A stretch of 64,000 bases of DNA from Olsenella sp. An270 (GCF_002159735.1 NZ_NFJF01000002.1:336770-400769), one strand, 5' to 3'; positions 52,388-63,715 are shown, numbered from the stretch's first letter. The notes: generated by a model from the sequence alone, not told the origin. Made by a program: numbers and translations.

Positions 52388-53632
52388 ATGGCATCTGAGA
52401 TGATGGCAGCCCTCGAGCAGCTTTGCGAGGAGAGGCACATCGACCAGCTCGACCTCATCACCCGTCTCGAGCAGTCGCTCGCCAAGAGCTACGCCGACGT
52501 TCTCCACCTGCCCTTCGGCGCGCGCGTCACGATCGACCGCGCCACGGGCAAGGTCTACGTCTACGAGCTCGTCCCCAAGGGCGAGGAGGACCCGGAGACC
52601 GGCGAGTACAGCGAGTTCGACGAGGTGGACGTCACGCCCGCCGACACGAGCCGCATCGCCGCGCAGCACGCCAAGGCCGAGATCCGCGCCATCGTGCGCA
52701 ATGCCGCGCGCGTCCAGATCTACGAGGAGTTCTCGCAGCGTGTCGGCGACATCATCACCGGCACCGTGCTGCAGTCCACGCCCGACTTCACGATCATCAA
52801 GATCCGTGAGGGCGTCGAGGCCGAGCTGCCCCACTTCGACCAGCGCCGCTACCCCGAGGAGCGCAACGAGCGCCCCGCCGGCGAGCGCTACAGCCACAAC
52901 CAGCGCATCCGCGCCATCATCGTGGACGTCCGCGACCCCAACTCGACGCAGCCCGTCGTGCGCGGCGAGCGCCAGCGCCCGCCCATCGTGGTCTCCCGCA
53001 CCCACCCCGACCTGCTCCGTCGCCTCTTCGAGCTCGAGGTGCCCGAGGTCTACGACGGCGTCGTCGAGATTCGCAGCATCGCCCGCGAGCCCGGCGTCCG
53101 CTCCAAGGTGGCCGTCTCCTCCAACGACGACCGCCTCGATCCCGTGGGCGCCTGCGTCGGCCCCAAGGGCAGCCGCGTCCGCACGGTCGTCTCCGAGCTC
53201 CGCGGCGAGCGCGTCGACGTGGTGCTGTGGAGCGACGACCCGGCCCGTTGCGTCGCCTCCGCGCTCTCCCCGGCCCGCGTCTCCCGCGTGGTCATCGATC
53301 CCGAGACCGGCTACGCCACGGTGATCGTGCCCGACGACCAGCTCTCCCTGGCCATCGGCAAGGAGGGCCAGAACGCCCGTCTCGCCGCCCGCCTCACGGG
53401 CCTGCACATCGACATCAAGAACGAGTCGCTCGCCGCGACCGTCCTGCGCGACCTCCCGCGTGCGACCGTCGAGGAGGAGGTCGTCGAGGACGGCGAGGCG
53501 CACCGCTGCGAGTACGTCGGCCCGACCGGCATCCAGTGCCGCAACATGGCCCGTCCCGGCTCGCGCTTCTGCGGCGTGCACGAGGAGATGGCGGCCGCCG
53601 AGGTCTCCTCTGACCCCGACTCGCTCATCTAG
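52388..53632 (+). CDS. nusA: Transcription termination/antitermination factor NusA with C-terminal Cys/His motif
   Basis: The 414-aa protein has the N-terminal RNA-polymerase-binding domain (1-125), an S1 domain (about 130-200) and two KH domains (about 200-345), with [18 protein letters not shown] and [15 protein letters not shown]. It lacks the acidic repeats of the E. coli form. The C-terminus carries an extra segment, [13 protein letters not shown]...[11 protein letters not shown] (about 372-402), with C-x8-C and C-x2-H spacing that could bind zinc. The usual ylxR gene between nusA and infB is absent. It controls pausing, termination and antitermination. Confidence 0.95.
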   Translation: MASEMMAALEQLCEERHIDQLDLITRLEQSLAKSYADVLHLPFGARVTIDRATGKVYVYELVPKGEEDPETGEYSEFDEVDVTPADTSRIAAQHAKAEIRAIVRNAARVQIYEEFSQRVGDIITGTVLQSTPDFTIIKIREGVEAELPHFDQRRYPEERNERPAGERYSHNQRIRAIIVDVRDPNSTQPVVRGERQRPPIVVSRTHPDLLRRLFELEVPEVYDGVVEIRSIAREPGVRSKVAVSSNDDRLDPVGACVGPKGSRVRTVVSELRGERVDVVLWSDDPARCVASALSPARVSRVVIDPETGYATVIVPDDQLSLAIGKEGQNARLAARLTGLHIDIKNESLAATVLRDLPRATVEEEVVEDGEAHRCEYVGPTGIQCRNMARPGSRFCGVHEEMAAAEVSSDPDSLI

Positions 53633-53700
53633 CCCGCGGCATCGACGACGCCCACACGACTCTCTGAGGCCCCGCGCCTCATGCTTGGAAGGTAGGTCAC

Positions 53701-56307
53701 ATGGCAAAGACGCGCGTACATGACCTCGCGAAGGAGTACGGCATCTCCAGCAAGGAGATGCTCGAGCACCTGCGCGACCTGAAGATCCCTGCGAAGTCGG
53801 CCTCCTCGACCCTCGAGGACGCCTACGTCTCGATCGTCCGCAAGAAGCTCAAGCCCATCCTCGAGGCGCACGCCGCCGAGATCGAGGCGCAGAAGCGCGC
53901 CGAGGAGGAGGCCAAGGCCGAGGAGGAGCGCAAGGCCGCCGAGAAGGCCGAGGCCGAGCGCCTCGCCGCCGAGCAGCGCCGCGAGCGCGAGCGCGCCGAG
54001 GAGGAGCGTCGCCGCGCTGCCGCCGAGGCCGAGCGCAAGGCCCGCGAGGAGGCCAAGGCCGAGGCCGAGCGCAAGGCCGCCGAGGAGGCCGAGAAGAACC
54101 GCGTGCGCGACAACGCGCCCAAGTCCGTCCCCTCCTTCACCTCGCTGCTGGACCAGATCGCCCAGCAGGAGGAGATCCTGAAGCAGCAGGCCGAGGAGTC
54201 CGCGCAGAAGAAGACCGCCGGCCAGGGCCGCGGCCAGCGCTCTCGCGGCGACTCCCGCCCCAGCGCCGCCCCGAGCGCCGCGCCCGCGCCCTCCGCCGAC
54301 GCGAGCGGGCGTCGTCGCGGCAAGAAGGGCCGCCGCGGCGAGGGTGACGGCGAGGACCGCTACAGCCGCATGGCCCGCGAGGCCGAGGCCTACAACCGCA
54401 GCCGCGTCCTCGAGGAGGCCCGCGTGGCCGTCGAGGAGGCGTCGCGCGAGTCCACCGGCCGCCGCAAGCGCCGCAAGGAGCGCCGCCAGAAGCAGGCCGA
54501 GGAGGCCGCGATGGAGCAGCGCATCGAGGAGGCGCTGGCCAACGACCAGGACCTCTCGCAGCTCGACACCGTCAAGGTGCCGCAGGGCTCGACGGTCCAG
54601 GAGCTCGCCGAGCTTCTCGGCGTCCCCGCCAACGACATCATCAAGCGCCTGTTCCTGCTGGGCACGCCGCTCACGCTCACCGAGTCCATGTCCGACGAGC
54701 TCATCGAGCTCGTTGCAGACGACCTCGGGCGTGACGTCAAGGTCATGACCAAGGAGGAGGAGAACTCCTTCACCTTCTACGACGACCCCGCCGACCTCAA
54801 GCCGCGCCCGCCCGTGGTCACCGTCATGGGTCACGTCGACCACGGCAAGACGTCGCTTCTGGACGCCATCCGCCACACGGGCGTCGCCGCCGGCGAGGCG
54901 GGCGGCATCACGCAGGCCATCGGCGCCTCCCAGGTCACGATCAACGGCCGCCTGATCACCTTCATCGACACCCCGGGCCACGAGACCTTCACCGCCATGC
55001 GTGCCCGCGGCGCCAAGGTGACCGACATCGTCATCCTGATCGTCGCGGCCGACGACGGCGTCATGCCCCAGACCGTCGAGTCGATCAACCACGCCAAGGC
55101 CGCCGGCGTGCCCATCATCGTGGCCGTCAACAAGATCGACAAGCCCGGTGCCAACCCCGACCGCGTGCGCCAGGAGCTCACCGAGTACGGCATCATCCCC
55201 GAGGAGTGGGGCGGACAGAACATGTTCGTCAACATCTCGGCCAAGCAGAAGATCGGCATCGACGAGCTGCTCGAGACCGTCATCCTCCAGGCCGACGTCC
55301 TCGAGCTCAAGGCCAACCCCGACACCTTCGCCTCCGGCAACGTCCTCGAGGCCAAGCTCGACCGCGGCCGCGGCTCGGTGGCTACGGTGCTCGTGACCCG
55401 CGGCACCCTCCACATCGGCGACGCCCTCGTGGCCGGCATGTCCTACGGCCGCGTCCGCGCCATGCTCGACCCGAAGGGCAACTCCGTCACCGAGGCCGGC
55501 CCCTCTGACGCCGTGGAGATCCTCGGCCTGCAGAGCGTGCCGATGGCCGGTGACGAGTTCCGCGTCTTCCATGACGAGCGCGACGCCCGCGACCTCGCCG
55601 ACCAGCGCGCCCTCAAGGCCCGCATCGAGGAGCAGAACCGCGTGAAGCACGTCACGCTCGAGAACCTCTTCGACACCATGGCCGACGCCGAGGTCAAGGA
55701 GCTCAACCTCATCATCAAGGCCGACGTCCAGGGCTCGATCGAGGCGCTCCAGGACTCGCTCGACAAGATGGACCAGTCCGAGGTCCGCATCAACACGATC
55801 CACTCCGCCGTCGGCGCCATCACCGAGACCGACGTCATCCTGGCCGACGCGTCCAACGCCATCATCATCGGCTTTGGCGTGCGCCCGGAGGCCAAGGCCA
55901 AGAGCGCCGCGGAGCGCGACGGCGTGGAGATCCGCACCTACAGCGTCATCTACAAGGCCATCGAGGACATCGACGCCGCCCGCATCGGCATGCTCAAGCC
56001 CACCGAGGTCGAGGTGCAGACCGGCGTCGCCGAGGTCCGCGACACCTTCAAGGTCCCCAAGGTCGGCATCGCCGCCGGCTGCATGGTCCAGGAGGGCGAG
56101 ATCTCCCGCGACGACCAGGTCCGCCTCGTCCGCGACGGCATCGTCGTCTACGAGGGCAAGATCGCGTCGCTGCGTCGCTACAAGGACGACGTCAAGAGCG
56201 TCAAGGCCGGCTTCGAGTGCGGCATCGGCCTGGAGAACTTCCAGGACGTCAAGCCCGGCGACCAGATCGAGGGCTTCCGCATCGACCAGGTCGCCCGCAC
56301 CGAGTAG
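53701..56307 (+). CDS. infB: Translation initiation factor IF-2
   Basis: The 868-aa protein has an N-terminal IF2N module ([19 protein letters not shown]), a long charged Glu/Ala/Lys/Arg coiled-coil-like region (about 65-280) and a second IF2N near 300. The GTPase domain follows from about 365 ([39 protein letters not shown]), then domains II to IV. It positions initiator tRNA on the 30S subunit. It sits 68 bases after nusA; no ylxR or L7Ae-like gene intervenes. Confidence 0.97.
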   Translation: MAKTRVHDLAKEYGISSKEMLEHLRDLKIPAKSASSTLEDAYVSIVRKKLKPILEAHAAEIEAQKRAEEEAKAEEERKAAEKAEAERLAAEQRRERERAEEERRRAAAEAERKAREEAKAEAERKAAEEAEKNRVRDNAPKSVPSFTSLLDQIAQQEEILKQQAEESAQKKTAGQGRGQRSRGDSRPSAAPSAAPAPSADASGRRRGKKGRRGEGDGEDRYSRMAREAEAYNRSRVLEEARVAVEEASRESTGRRKRRKERRQKQAEEAAMEQRIEEALANDQDLSQLDTVKVPQGSTVQELAELLGVPANDIIKRLFLLGTPLTLTESMSDELIELVADDLGRDVKVMTKEEENSFTFYDDPADLKPRPPVVTVMGHVDHGKTSLLDAIRHTGVAAGEAGGITQAIGASQVTINGRLITFIDTPGHETFTAMRARGAKVTDIVILIVAADDGVMPQTVESINHAKAAGVPIIVAVNKIDKPGANPDRVRQELTEYGIIPEEWGGQNMFVNISAKQKIGIDELLETVILQADVLELKANPDTFASGNVLEAKLDRGRGSVATVLVTRGTLHIGDALVAGMSYGRVRAMLDPKGNSVTEAGPSDAVEILGLQSVPMAGDEFRVFHDERDARDLADQRALKARIEEQNRVKHVTLENLFDTMADAEVKELNLIIKADVQGSIEALQDSLDKMDQSEVRINTIHSAVGAITETDVILADASNAIIIGFGVRPEAKAKSAAERDGVEIRTYSVIYKAIEDIDAARIGMLKPTEVEVQTGVAEVRDTFKVPKVGIAAGCMVQEGEISRDDQVRLVRDGIVVYEGKIASLRRYKDDVKSVKAGFECGIGLENFQDVKPGDQIEGFRIDQVARTE

Positions 56308-56325
56308 ACGACCTGTCCCCTTTGA

Positions 56326-56363
56326 CCGTGGCGACCTTTCACCCGGGTGAAAGGTCGCCACGG
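56326..56363. repeat. Perfect 38-bp palindrome between infB and rbfA
   Basis: It begins CCGTGGCGACCTTTCACCC and is perfectly self-complementary about the centre 56344/56345, with no unpaired loop. It starts 19 bases after the infB stop and ends 22 bases before the rbfA start. Confidence 0.97.
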
Positions 56364-56385
56364 GGCTCTCGGTTTGGAGCAGAAG

Positions 56386-56793
56386 ATGAAGCAGAACCAG
56401 CACTCGAGAAGGACGAACGAGCAGGCGCGCGTCAAGCTCGCCAACATCCTCCTCTTTGAGATCTCCGACCCCGACCTCGCCCTCGTGACCATCACGGGCG
56501 TGGAGGTCTCGGTCGACAAGAGCTACCTCCGTGCGTACGTGAGCTGCGACGCCGACCGCTACGACGAGGTCACCGCCGCGCTCGCGCGCGCGAAGGGCCG
56601 CATCCGCACGCTGCTCGGCCGCAGCCTCGGCTGGCGCGTGACGCCCGAGCTCGACTTCCGCATCGACACCACGACCGACGAGGCCGAGCGCATCTCGCGC
56701 GCCCTCGAGGACGTGCCGGCCACGCTCTCCGTGGAGAAGGACGAGTTCGGCTATCCCGTCGAGCCGTCCGCCGCCGAGAAGGACGAGGGGTAG
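56386..56793 (+). CDS. rbfA: Ribosome-binding factor A
   Basis: The 135-aa protein has the RbfA KH-like fold with FEISDPDLALVTITGVEVSVDKSYLRAYVS and LGRSLGWRVTPELDFRIDTTTDEAERI. It binds the 30S subunit during maturation. The ATG at 56386 has GGAG six bases before it. Earlier GTG/TTG codons in frame would place the upstream palindrome inside the gene and have no ribosome site, so I reject them. The acidic C-terminal tail is common in this family. Confidence 0.93.
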   Translation: MKQNQHSRRTNEQARVKLANILLFEISDPDLALVTITGVEVSVDKSYLRAYVSCDADRYDEVTAALARAKGRIRTLLGRSLGWRVTPELDFRIDTTTDEAERISRALEDVPATLSVEKDEFGYPVEPSAAEKDEG

Positions 56794-56802
56794 GGGGCTT
56801 CC

Positions 56803-57828
56803 GTGCGATGTGACGAGGCCATCATGGGCGCCCAGGCGCCCGAGTTCGACGCGCTCACGCGCCTCGTGGAGGATGCGCGCACCATCGCCGTCTGCGCCCA
56901 CACCTCGCCGGACGGCGACGCGCTCGGCTCCGAGCTCGCGCTCGTCGAGCTGATCGAGCGCACGTGGCCGGGCAAGGGCGTCTTCGCCCTTCTCGCCGAC
57001 GACGACGTCGTCCCGAGGATCTACCAGTTCCTGCCCGGCGCGGAGCGCCTCGTGCGCGCCGTCGACTTCCACGAGGACCCCGACCTCTTCGTCTGCGTCG
57101 ACCTCTCGCACCCCGACCGCCTGAACCAGGCCCGTGCGGTGCTCGAGCGCTCGCGCGGCGTCGCCGTGCTCGACCACCATCCTGCGGGGGAGCGGTTCTG
57201 GAACGCCGGGGTCGTGCGCCCCGACGCCGCGGCCGCCGGCGTCATCGTGGCTGAGTATGCCCTCCACCTCGGCGCCCGGATCACCCCCACGATGGCGCAG
57301 AGCCTTCTGTGCGCCCTCGTGACCGATACGGGCCGCTTCCAGTACCAGAACGCCAACGGCGAGGCCTTCCGCGTCGCGAGCGCCCTCGTGGACGCCGGCG
57401 CGTCGCCCTCCGACGTCGCGCTGCACGTCTACCAGAGCGACCGTCTGAGCTACCTCCACCTCTCCGCCACCGTGATGGGCCGCATCACGACCTTCGAGCA
57501 GGGACGCATCGCCTACAGCTACGCGACCACCGCCGACCTCGAGGCCAACGCCGTGCCCGTCGCCGAGTGCGACGGCCTCGTCGATATCGTCCGCCGGGTC
57601 GACGGCTGCGAGGTCGCGCTCTTCCTCAAGGAGGTCCCGGGGGGCAAGGTCCGCGGCAACCTCCGCGCCAAGTCCGACCGCGACATCTCCGTCGTCGCGC
57701 GCGAGATGGGCGGCGGCGGGCACCCCGCCGCCGCGGGATTCACCGTGGAGGGCGACATCGACCAGGCGCTCGCCGTGGTCCTGCCCAAGCTCCGCGCGCT
57801 CTACTCGGACGCCGAGGGGGCGCGTTGA
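56803..57828 (+). CDS. nrnA: DHH/DHHA1 nanoRNase/pAp phosphatase
   Basis: The 341-aa protein has a DHH domain with AHTSPDGDALGSEL, VCVDLSHPDR and VLDHHPAG (DHH motif), then a DHHA1 domain ending MGGGGHPAAAGF. It degrades 2-5 nt RNA and dephosphorylates pAp, normally next to rbfA and truB in Gram-positives. The GTG start at 56803 has AGGGGGC before it. The ATG at 56824 is an alternative. Overlap with truB is four bases. Confidence 0.94.
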   Translation: MRCDEAIMGAQAPEFDALTRLVEDARTIAVCAHTSPDGDALGSELALVELIERTWPGKGVFALLADDDVVPRIYQFLPGAERLVRAVDFHEDPDLFVCVDLSHPDRLNQARAVLERSRGVAVLDHHPAGERFWNAGVVRPDAAAAGVIVAEYALHLGARITPTMAQSLLCALVTDTGRFQYQNANGEAFRVASALVDAGASPSDVALHVYQSDRLSYLHLSATVMGRITTFEQGRIAYSYATTADLEANAVPVAECDGLVDIVRRVDGCEVALFLKEVPGGKVRGNLRAKSDRDISVVAREMGGGGHPAAAGFTVEGDIDQALAVVLPKLRALYSDAEGAR

Positions 57829-58760
57829 GCCGCCGCCCGAGCGCGTTCTCCGCGCTCATCGCGGTCGACAAGCCCGCCGGGCTCACGAGCCACGACGTCG
57901 TCTCCCACGTGAGGCGCGCGGTGGGGGAGCGCCGCGTGGGCCACGCCGGCACCCTCGACCCGGCCGCGACCGGCGTGCTCGTGGTGGGCATCGGTCAGGC
58001 GACCAAGCTCCTCGGCCTTCTCACGCTCGACCGCAAGGGCTACCGGGCCACGTTTAGGCTGGGCGCCGAGACCACGACCGACGACGCCGAGGGCGAGGTG
58101 TGCGCGACTGCGGACGTCTCGCCCGAGCTGCTCGAAGCCTCGCGCGCAAAGAGCGAGCTCGCGCGACTCGTCGGCGAGGTCGACCAGGTCCCGCCGCGGT
58201 TCTCGGCCGTCTCGGTGAACGGACGGCGCGCCTATGACGCCGCACGCGCCGGGGAGGAGCTCGAGCTCGCCGCCAGGCGCGTCACCATCCATGACGCCAG
58301 GCTCGTCTCCGTCGATGCCGAGGAGCGGACCTGGACCGTCGACCTCGACGTCTCCAAGGGCACCTACGTGAGGAGTATCGCCCGCGACCTCGGTCGCGAG
58401 CTCGGCTGCCTGGCGCATGTCAGCGAGCTGCGCCGGACCTTCTCGGGCCCGGTGTCGCTCGACGCGTGCGTGAGCCTGGGCGAGCTCGCCGAGGGGGGTG
58501 CCGAGCTGGCCCGCGAGCGCGCCCTCGACCCCGCGGCGACGCTCGGCCTTCCCGTCCGCGACCTCTGTCTCGACGAGGTCGCCGACGTCATGAACGGCAG
58601 GCGCATCCCGGCGGGCGAGCTGCGCTGGGGAGGCTCTCCCGAGCCGGGCGGCCGCGTCGCGCTCGTCTTTGGCGGGGCGCTCGTGGGCATCTGGCGCCGC
58701 GAGGGCGCCCGGCTCGTCTGCGAGTCCAACTTCCCGCAGGGCATCGAGGGGGTCCGCTAA
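57825..58760 (+). CDS. truB: tRNA pseudouridine55 synthase
   Basis: The 311-aa protein has AVDKPAGLTSHDVVSHVRR, GHAGTLDPAATGVLVVGIG (catalytic Asp), KGYRATFRLG, PPRFSAVSVNGRRAYDAAR and KGTYVRSIARDLG. It makes pseudouridine 55 in tRNA. The TTG start overlaps the stop of nrnA, with GAGGGGG before it. Its stop codon overlaps the ribF start by one base. Confidence 0.95.
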   Translation: MSRRPSAFSALIAVDKPAGLTSHDVVSHVRRAVGERRVGHAGTLDPAATGVLVVGIGQATKLLGLLTLDRKGYRATFRLGAETTTDDAEGEVCATADVSPELLEASRAKSELARLVGEVDQVPPRFSAVSVNGRRAYDAARAGEELELAARRVTIHDARLVSVDAEERTWTVDLDVSKGTYVRSIARDLGRELGCLAHVSELRRTFSGPVSLDACVSLGELAEGGAELARERALDPAATLGLPVRDLCLDEVADVMNGRRIPAGELRWGGSPEPGGRVALVFGGALVGIWRREGARLVCESNFPQGIEGVR

Positions 58761-59854
58761 TGGGCGAGAAGAACCTCGAGCAGCGGCTCCTCGCGCTCTC
58801 GCCTGATAACCCTATCGGGGGCGTCGGAGGTGTTCTTGCGGGAAGTGCGCTGCGCGGAACTTCCCTCCAGAACACCTCCGACGCCCTGGCGGGCGTTGCT
58901 CGGAAAGTAGGGCTGCACGGGTTCAAGAAATCTGTTTGTGCGATCGGGGCGTTTGATGGGGTTCATATCGGGCATCGGGCGTTGATCGCGCGGGCTCATG
59001 AGGAGGCGCTCGCTCGTGGGGACGAGCTCGTCGTCGTCACGTTCTCGCCGGACCCGTCGGCGGTTCTGTGCCCGGGGCATCCGCAGAAGATGTTGCTTTC
59101 TGACGAGGGCCGCCTGGACGCCCTGCGCTCGGTCGAGGGCGTGGACCGGGTGATCGTGCTCGACTTTACGAGCGAGCTGGCCGCGCTCTCCTACGAGCGG
59201 TTCGTGCGCGAGACGCTCGGCGAGCTCATGGACCTGGACGTCATCGTCGTGGGCGCCGACTTCAGGCTCGGCGCCGGCGGCGCCGGCACCGTTGACGCCC
59301 TTTCCGAGCTGGGACGCATTGACGGCTTCGACGTCATCGGCATGGACCTGCTCGACGAGGGCGGCTCCCCGGTCACCGCGACGAGGATCCGCGGGCTCCT
59401 CGGCGAGGGGCGCGTCGAGGCGGCGGCGGGCCTCCTCGGCCGCTGCCACTTCGTCACCGGTGAGGTGGTGCGTGGGCGCGGCGAGGGGACCGGCTTTGGT
59501 TTCCCGACGGCCAACGTGCGCGTGCCCGAGAGCCTCTGCCTGCCCGCCGAGGGCGTCTATGCCGGCTACGCCGTCTGTGACGGGACCGCCTGGCCGGCGG
59601 CCGTCAACGTGGGCAAGCCCAGGTCCTTCTCGCCCGGCGAGAAGGGGGCGAGCTTCCTGGAGGCGACGCTTCTGGGGTTTGCGGGCGACCTCTACGGCTC
59701 CGACCTGTCGGTCGTCTTTGTGCGCTGGCTGCGCGAGCCGAGGTCCTTCTCGTCCGTGGACGAGCTCGAGCGCGTCGTCCTGGGGAACGTGTCCTGGGTG
59801 CGTGCTACGCTGGGGGAGCGAGGGGTCGACCTGGGAGGGGAGGCGCGCGCGTGA
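58760..59854 (+). CDS. ribF: Bifunctional riboflavin kinase/FAD synthetase with repeat-derived N-terminal extension
   Basis: The 364-aa protein has an FAD synthetase nucleotidyltransferase domain (AIGAFDGVHIGHRALIARAH near residue 61) and a C-terminal riboflavin kinase domain (GFGFPTANVRVPE, PAAVNVGKPRSF). It makes FMN and FAD. The ATG at 58760 overlaps truB and has GAGGGGG, so the start is well supported. That start forces about 40 extra residues, encoded by an 18-bp-armed inverted repeat with a 32-bp core also found at 51517-51548. Codons from about 58895 to 59000 (GTT, TCT, GGG, CAT, CGG) are unlike the rest of the gene. Confidence 0.95.
   Translation: MGEKNLEQRLLALSPDNPIGGVGGVLAGSALRGTSLQNTSDALAGVARKVGLHGFKKSVCAIGAFDGVHIGHRALIARAHEEALARGDELVVVTFSPDPSAVLCPGHPQKMLLSDEGRLDALRSVEGVDRVIVLDFTSELAALSYERFVRETLGELMDLDVIVVGADFRLGAGGAGTVDALSELGRIDGFDVIGMDLLDEGGSPVTATRIRGLLGEGRVEAAAGLLGRCHFVTGEVVRGRGEGTGFGFPTANVRVPESLCLPAEGVYAGYAVCDGTAWPAAVNVGKPRSFSPGEKGASFLEATLLGFAGDLYGSDLSVVFVRWLREPRSFSSVDELERVVLGNVSWVRATLGERGVDLGGEARA
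58819..58886. repeat. Inverted repeat inside ribF, 18-bp arms around the family E core (copy 2)
   Basis: Arms GGGCGTCGGAGGTGTTCT (58819-58836) and its exact complement (58869-58886) enclose a 32-bp core (58837-58868) beginning TGCGGGAAGTGCGCTGCGCG. The core differs from the copy at 51517-51548 at only a few bases, while the arms are unrelated. The element keeps the reading frame open. Confidence 0.96.
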
Positions 59855-61791
59855 TCACCGACGAGGACAAGGAGCGGGTCCGCCAGGCCACGGACTTCGT
59901 CCAGCTGGTGGCCGAGACCGTGGAGCTCAGGCAGCGTGGCCAGGAGTTCTGGGGCTGCTGCCCCTTCCACGGGGAGAAGACGCCGTCGTTCAAGGTGAAC
60001 CCCGCGACGGGGCTCTGGCACTGCTTTGGCTGCGGCGAGGGAGGGGACGTCTTCTCCTACGTCCAGAAGCGCGAGAACCTGGAGTTCCCCGACGCCATCC
60101 GCTATCTGGCGGACCGCGCCGGGATCGAGCTCACGGAGGAGCGCGGGGGCAGCCGCGGGCCGCGCAAGACCCGCCTCATGGAGGCGCTCGGGGCCGCCGA
60201 GGAGTTCTACCACACGATGCTCATGCGCGGAAAGGGCTCGGGGCCGGACGAGGCACGGCGCTACTTCGCGGGGCGTGGCTTTGGCTCGGAGGTGTGCCGC
60301 CGCTGGGGGCTCGGCTACGCACCGGGCCGCGGCGCCCTTGTCGCCCACCTGCGCAAGCTCGGCTTCACGCCCGCCGAGATGATCGCCGCCGACCTCGCCC
60401 AGGAGCGCTCGGGGCGCCTCATGGACCGCTTCTACGAGCGCGTGATGTTTCCCATCCACGACGAGCAGGGCCGCACCATCGCCTTCGGCGGCCGCGTCAT
60501 CGGGCCCAAGCGCGACAACGTTGCCAAGTACGTGAACACGCGCGACACCGCGGCCTTCAACAAGGGAAAGCACCTCTTCGCCTACGACCGCGCCAAGGAG
60601 GGCATGGCGGCGACGGGCGAGGCCATCGTCTGCGAGGGCTACACCGACGTCATCGCCATGCACGAGGCGGGATTCTCCAACGTCGTGGCCGCCCTCGGCA
60701 CCGCGTTTCGCCTCGACCACGTGCGCCTCATGGAGCGCCAGCGCGTGAGGCGCATCGTCTGCATGTTCGACGGCGACGCCGCGGGCCAGCGCGCCGCCGA
60801 GCGCGCGGTGCGCTACGTCGACAAGACGTCGGCGGCGCTCATGTGCGTGGTTCTGCCGGACAACCAGGACCCGATGGAGTTCCTCGCCGCCCACGGCGCC
60901 GACGCCCTGCGCCCGATCCTCGCGGGTGCCTGGCCGCTCATGGACTTCGTCTTCGAGAAGCGCCTCGAGGGCTACGACCTCTCCGCCCCCGGGCGCCGGG
61001 TCCGCGCCCTGGAGGACATGGCCTCCGTCCTGGCGCCGCTCAAGCGCTCCGTCCTTCTCGACGAGTACGCCACGCGGCTGGCCGACGCGCTCGGGATGGA
61101 CGTCGAGGAGACCAAGCGCGCCATCCGCGAGGCTCCCGTGCGCGAGCTCGACGAGGAGCGCCCGGCGAGAAGGACCCCCGCCCAGGCGCCCGCGCCCGCG
61201 GTCGCCGCGAGCGTCGCGCCCGTCGAGGACGGGGGAGTGCCGGACGACTATGTCCCGCTCGAGGCCTACGACGCGGTCCCGGCCTCGCCCGCGCCTGCGG
61301 TCGCCGAGGCCGACGCGGGGATGGGCATGCTGTCCAACGAGGAGCGTATGCAGCTCTCCGCCGAGCGCGAGCTGCTCTGCGCGATCGCCCAGCGGCCCGA
61401 CGCCCTGCGCGGGCTGGGGGAGCGCATCGCGCGCATCGTCTGGGCTGACGAGCGTCACGAGGCCATGGCGTGGGCGATGCTCTCCACCCCGGAGGGCACC
61501 TCTCCCGCCGGCGTCGTCGCCGCGGCGAGCGCTGTGGTGCCGGAGGCGCCGAGGATCCTCTCGGGCGGGCGCGTCATGGACGAGGAGGAGCTGTCCGACG
61601 AGCAGAAGCTCGAGTTCATCGTCGACACCGCCGAGCTCTGCTCGTGCAACCGGCGCATACGCCAGATCCGCGGCCGCCTTCGCTCGGCGCCGGCCGACGC
61701 CGAGTCGGAGCGCCTCTTCTCCGAGGCGACCGAGCTCCAGCGGCGCGCCAACGAGCTCGCGAACCGACTCTCGTCGGTCTTGTCGGAATAA
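59851..61791 (+). CDS. dnaG: DNA primase
   Basis: The 646-aa protein has an N-terminal CHC2 zinc finger ([18 protein letters not shown] followed by HCFGCG), a TOPRIM domain ([17 protein letters not shown] and [14 protein letters not shown]) and a C-terminal helicase-binding region of about 480-646. The linker (about 435-490) is rich in Ala, Pro and Val. GTG start overlaps ribF by four bases; GGGAGGGGAGG precedes it. It primes replication and sits directly before rpoD, a widespread arrangement. Confidence 0.96.
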   Translation: MITDEDKERVRQATDFVQLVAETVELRQRGQEFWGCCPFHGEKTPSFKVNPATGLWHCFGCGEGGDVFSYVQKRENLEFPDAIRYLADRAGIELTEERGGSRGPRKTRLMEALGAAEEFYHTMLMRGKGSGPDEARRYFAGRGFGSEVCRRWGLGYAPGRGALVAHLRKLGFTPAEMIAADLAQERSGRLMDRFYERVMFPIHDEQGRTIAFGGRVIGPKRDNVAKYVNTRDTAAFNKGKHLFAYDRAKEGMAATGEAIVCEGYTDVIAMHEAGFSNVVAALGTAFRLDHVRLMERQRVRRIVCMFDGDAAGQRAAERAVRYVDKTSAALMCVVLPDNQDPMEFLAAHGADALRPILAGAWPLMDFVFEKRLEGYDLSAPGRRVRALEDMASVLAPLKRSVLLDEYATRLADALGMDVEETKRAIREAPVRELDEERPARRTPAQAPAPAVAASVAPVEDGGVPDDYVPLEAYDAVPASPAPAVAEADAGMGMLSNEERMQLSAERELLCAIAQRPDALRGLGERIARIVWADERHEAMAWAMLSTPEGTSPAGVVAAASAVVPEAPRILSGGRVMDEEELSDEQKLEFIVDTAELCSCNRRIRQIRGRLRSAPADAESERLFSEATELQRRANELANRLSSVLSE

Positions 61792-61796
61792 ATTTC

Positions 61797-61805
61797 GGGT
61801 ATAAT
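61797..61805 (+). promoter_or_regulatory. Candidate extended -10 promoter of rpoD
   Basis: GGG followed by TATAAT lies just after the dnaG stop codon. No good -35 box at normal spacing is visible (TTGTCG is 14 bases upstream). Confidence 0.45.
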
Positions 61806-61835
61806 CCCGAAGGTTTATACGTCGAAAGGACACAT

Positions 61836-63194
<1,359 letters not shown>

Positions 63195-63197
63195 CGC

Positions 63198-63620
63198 ATG
63201 TCGCCCAATCAGAAGCGCTTCAAGATCGTCTCGCTGCTCATCCTGCTCGTCTCGGTCGTCCAGGTCGTGGGCGGGGTGCTGCTGCTCCTAGGCTCGCCTC
63301 TGGCAGCCGGCCTTCGCGTGGGCGTGGGGGACGCCTCCTACGACGGCGTGATCGCGGCCGAGGTCCTCGGCGTCCTGGCGCTCGTCGTCGGGCTCTACTG
63401 CTTCGCCGTGGGCGTCACCGGCGCCCGCGCCGCCAACAGCCCGCGTAGCATCGGCAAGTTCAACGTGTTCGCCGTGGTCATGCTGATCGCGTCGCTCGTC
63501 CAGGTCGGCCTGGGCGTCACCTCTGGCCAGGTCGGCTGGGTCGAGGTCCTTCTCGCCGTCCTCGCCGTCCTTGGTCTCGTCTTTGCCTCTCGGGCGCACG
63601 CCGAGGCGGTCGACCGCTAG
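63198..63620 (+). CDS. Small integral membrane protein
   Basis: The 140-aa protein has four hydrophobic segments (about 10-35, 50-75, 88-108 and 112-130) with short loops and a basic N-terminus, so it is a polytopic membrane protein. I recognise no family and see no catalytic residues. It begins three bases after rpoD, so it is probably read from the same transcript, and it is closed by a strong terminator. Confidence 0.85.
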   Translation: MSPNQKRFKIVSLLILLVSVVQVVGGVLLLLGSPLAAGLRVGVGDASYDGVIAAEVLGVLALVVGLYCFAVGVTGARAANSPRSIGKFNVFAVVMLIASLVQVGLGVTSGQVGWVEVLLAVLAVLGLVFASRAHAEAVDR

Positions 63621-63648
63621 GCGATACGTCCCCAGATCGCAGAATCAC

Positions 63649-63687
63649 GCCGCCCGCGACCGCTCACGTCGTCGCGGGCGGCGCTTT
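63649..63687 (+). terminator. Rho-independent terminator after the rpoD operon
   Basis: GCCGCCCGCGAC pairs with GTCGCGGGCGGC around a 10-base loop, with a short TTT following. Confidence 0.85.
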
Positions 63688-63715
63688 CGTACCGATTCGC
63701 GTTCCACACTTCTAG

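Noticed and set aside
56347..56385. rbfA starting at GTG 56347 or TTG 56374
   Set aside because: The GTG would place half of the palindrome in the coding region without a ribosome site. The ATG at 56386 has GGAG at good spacing and matches the family length.
53629..57723. Very long antisense open frames, such as the minus-strand frame opposite infB-nrnA
   Set aside because: They are GC-driven shadows of well-supported genes on the other strand, with no ribosome sites and His/Arg/Gly-rich low-complexity translations.
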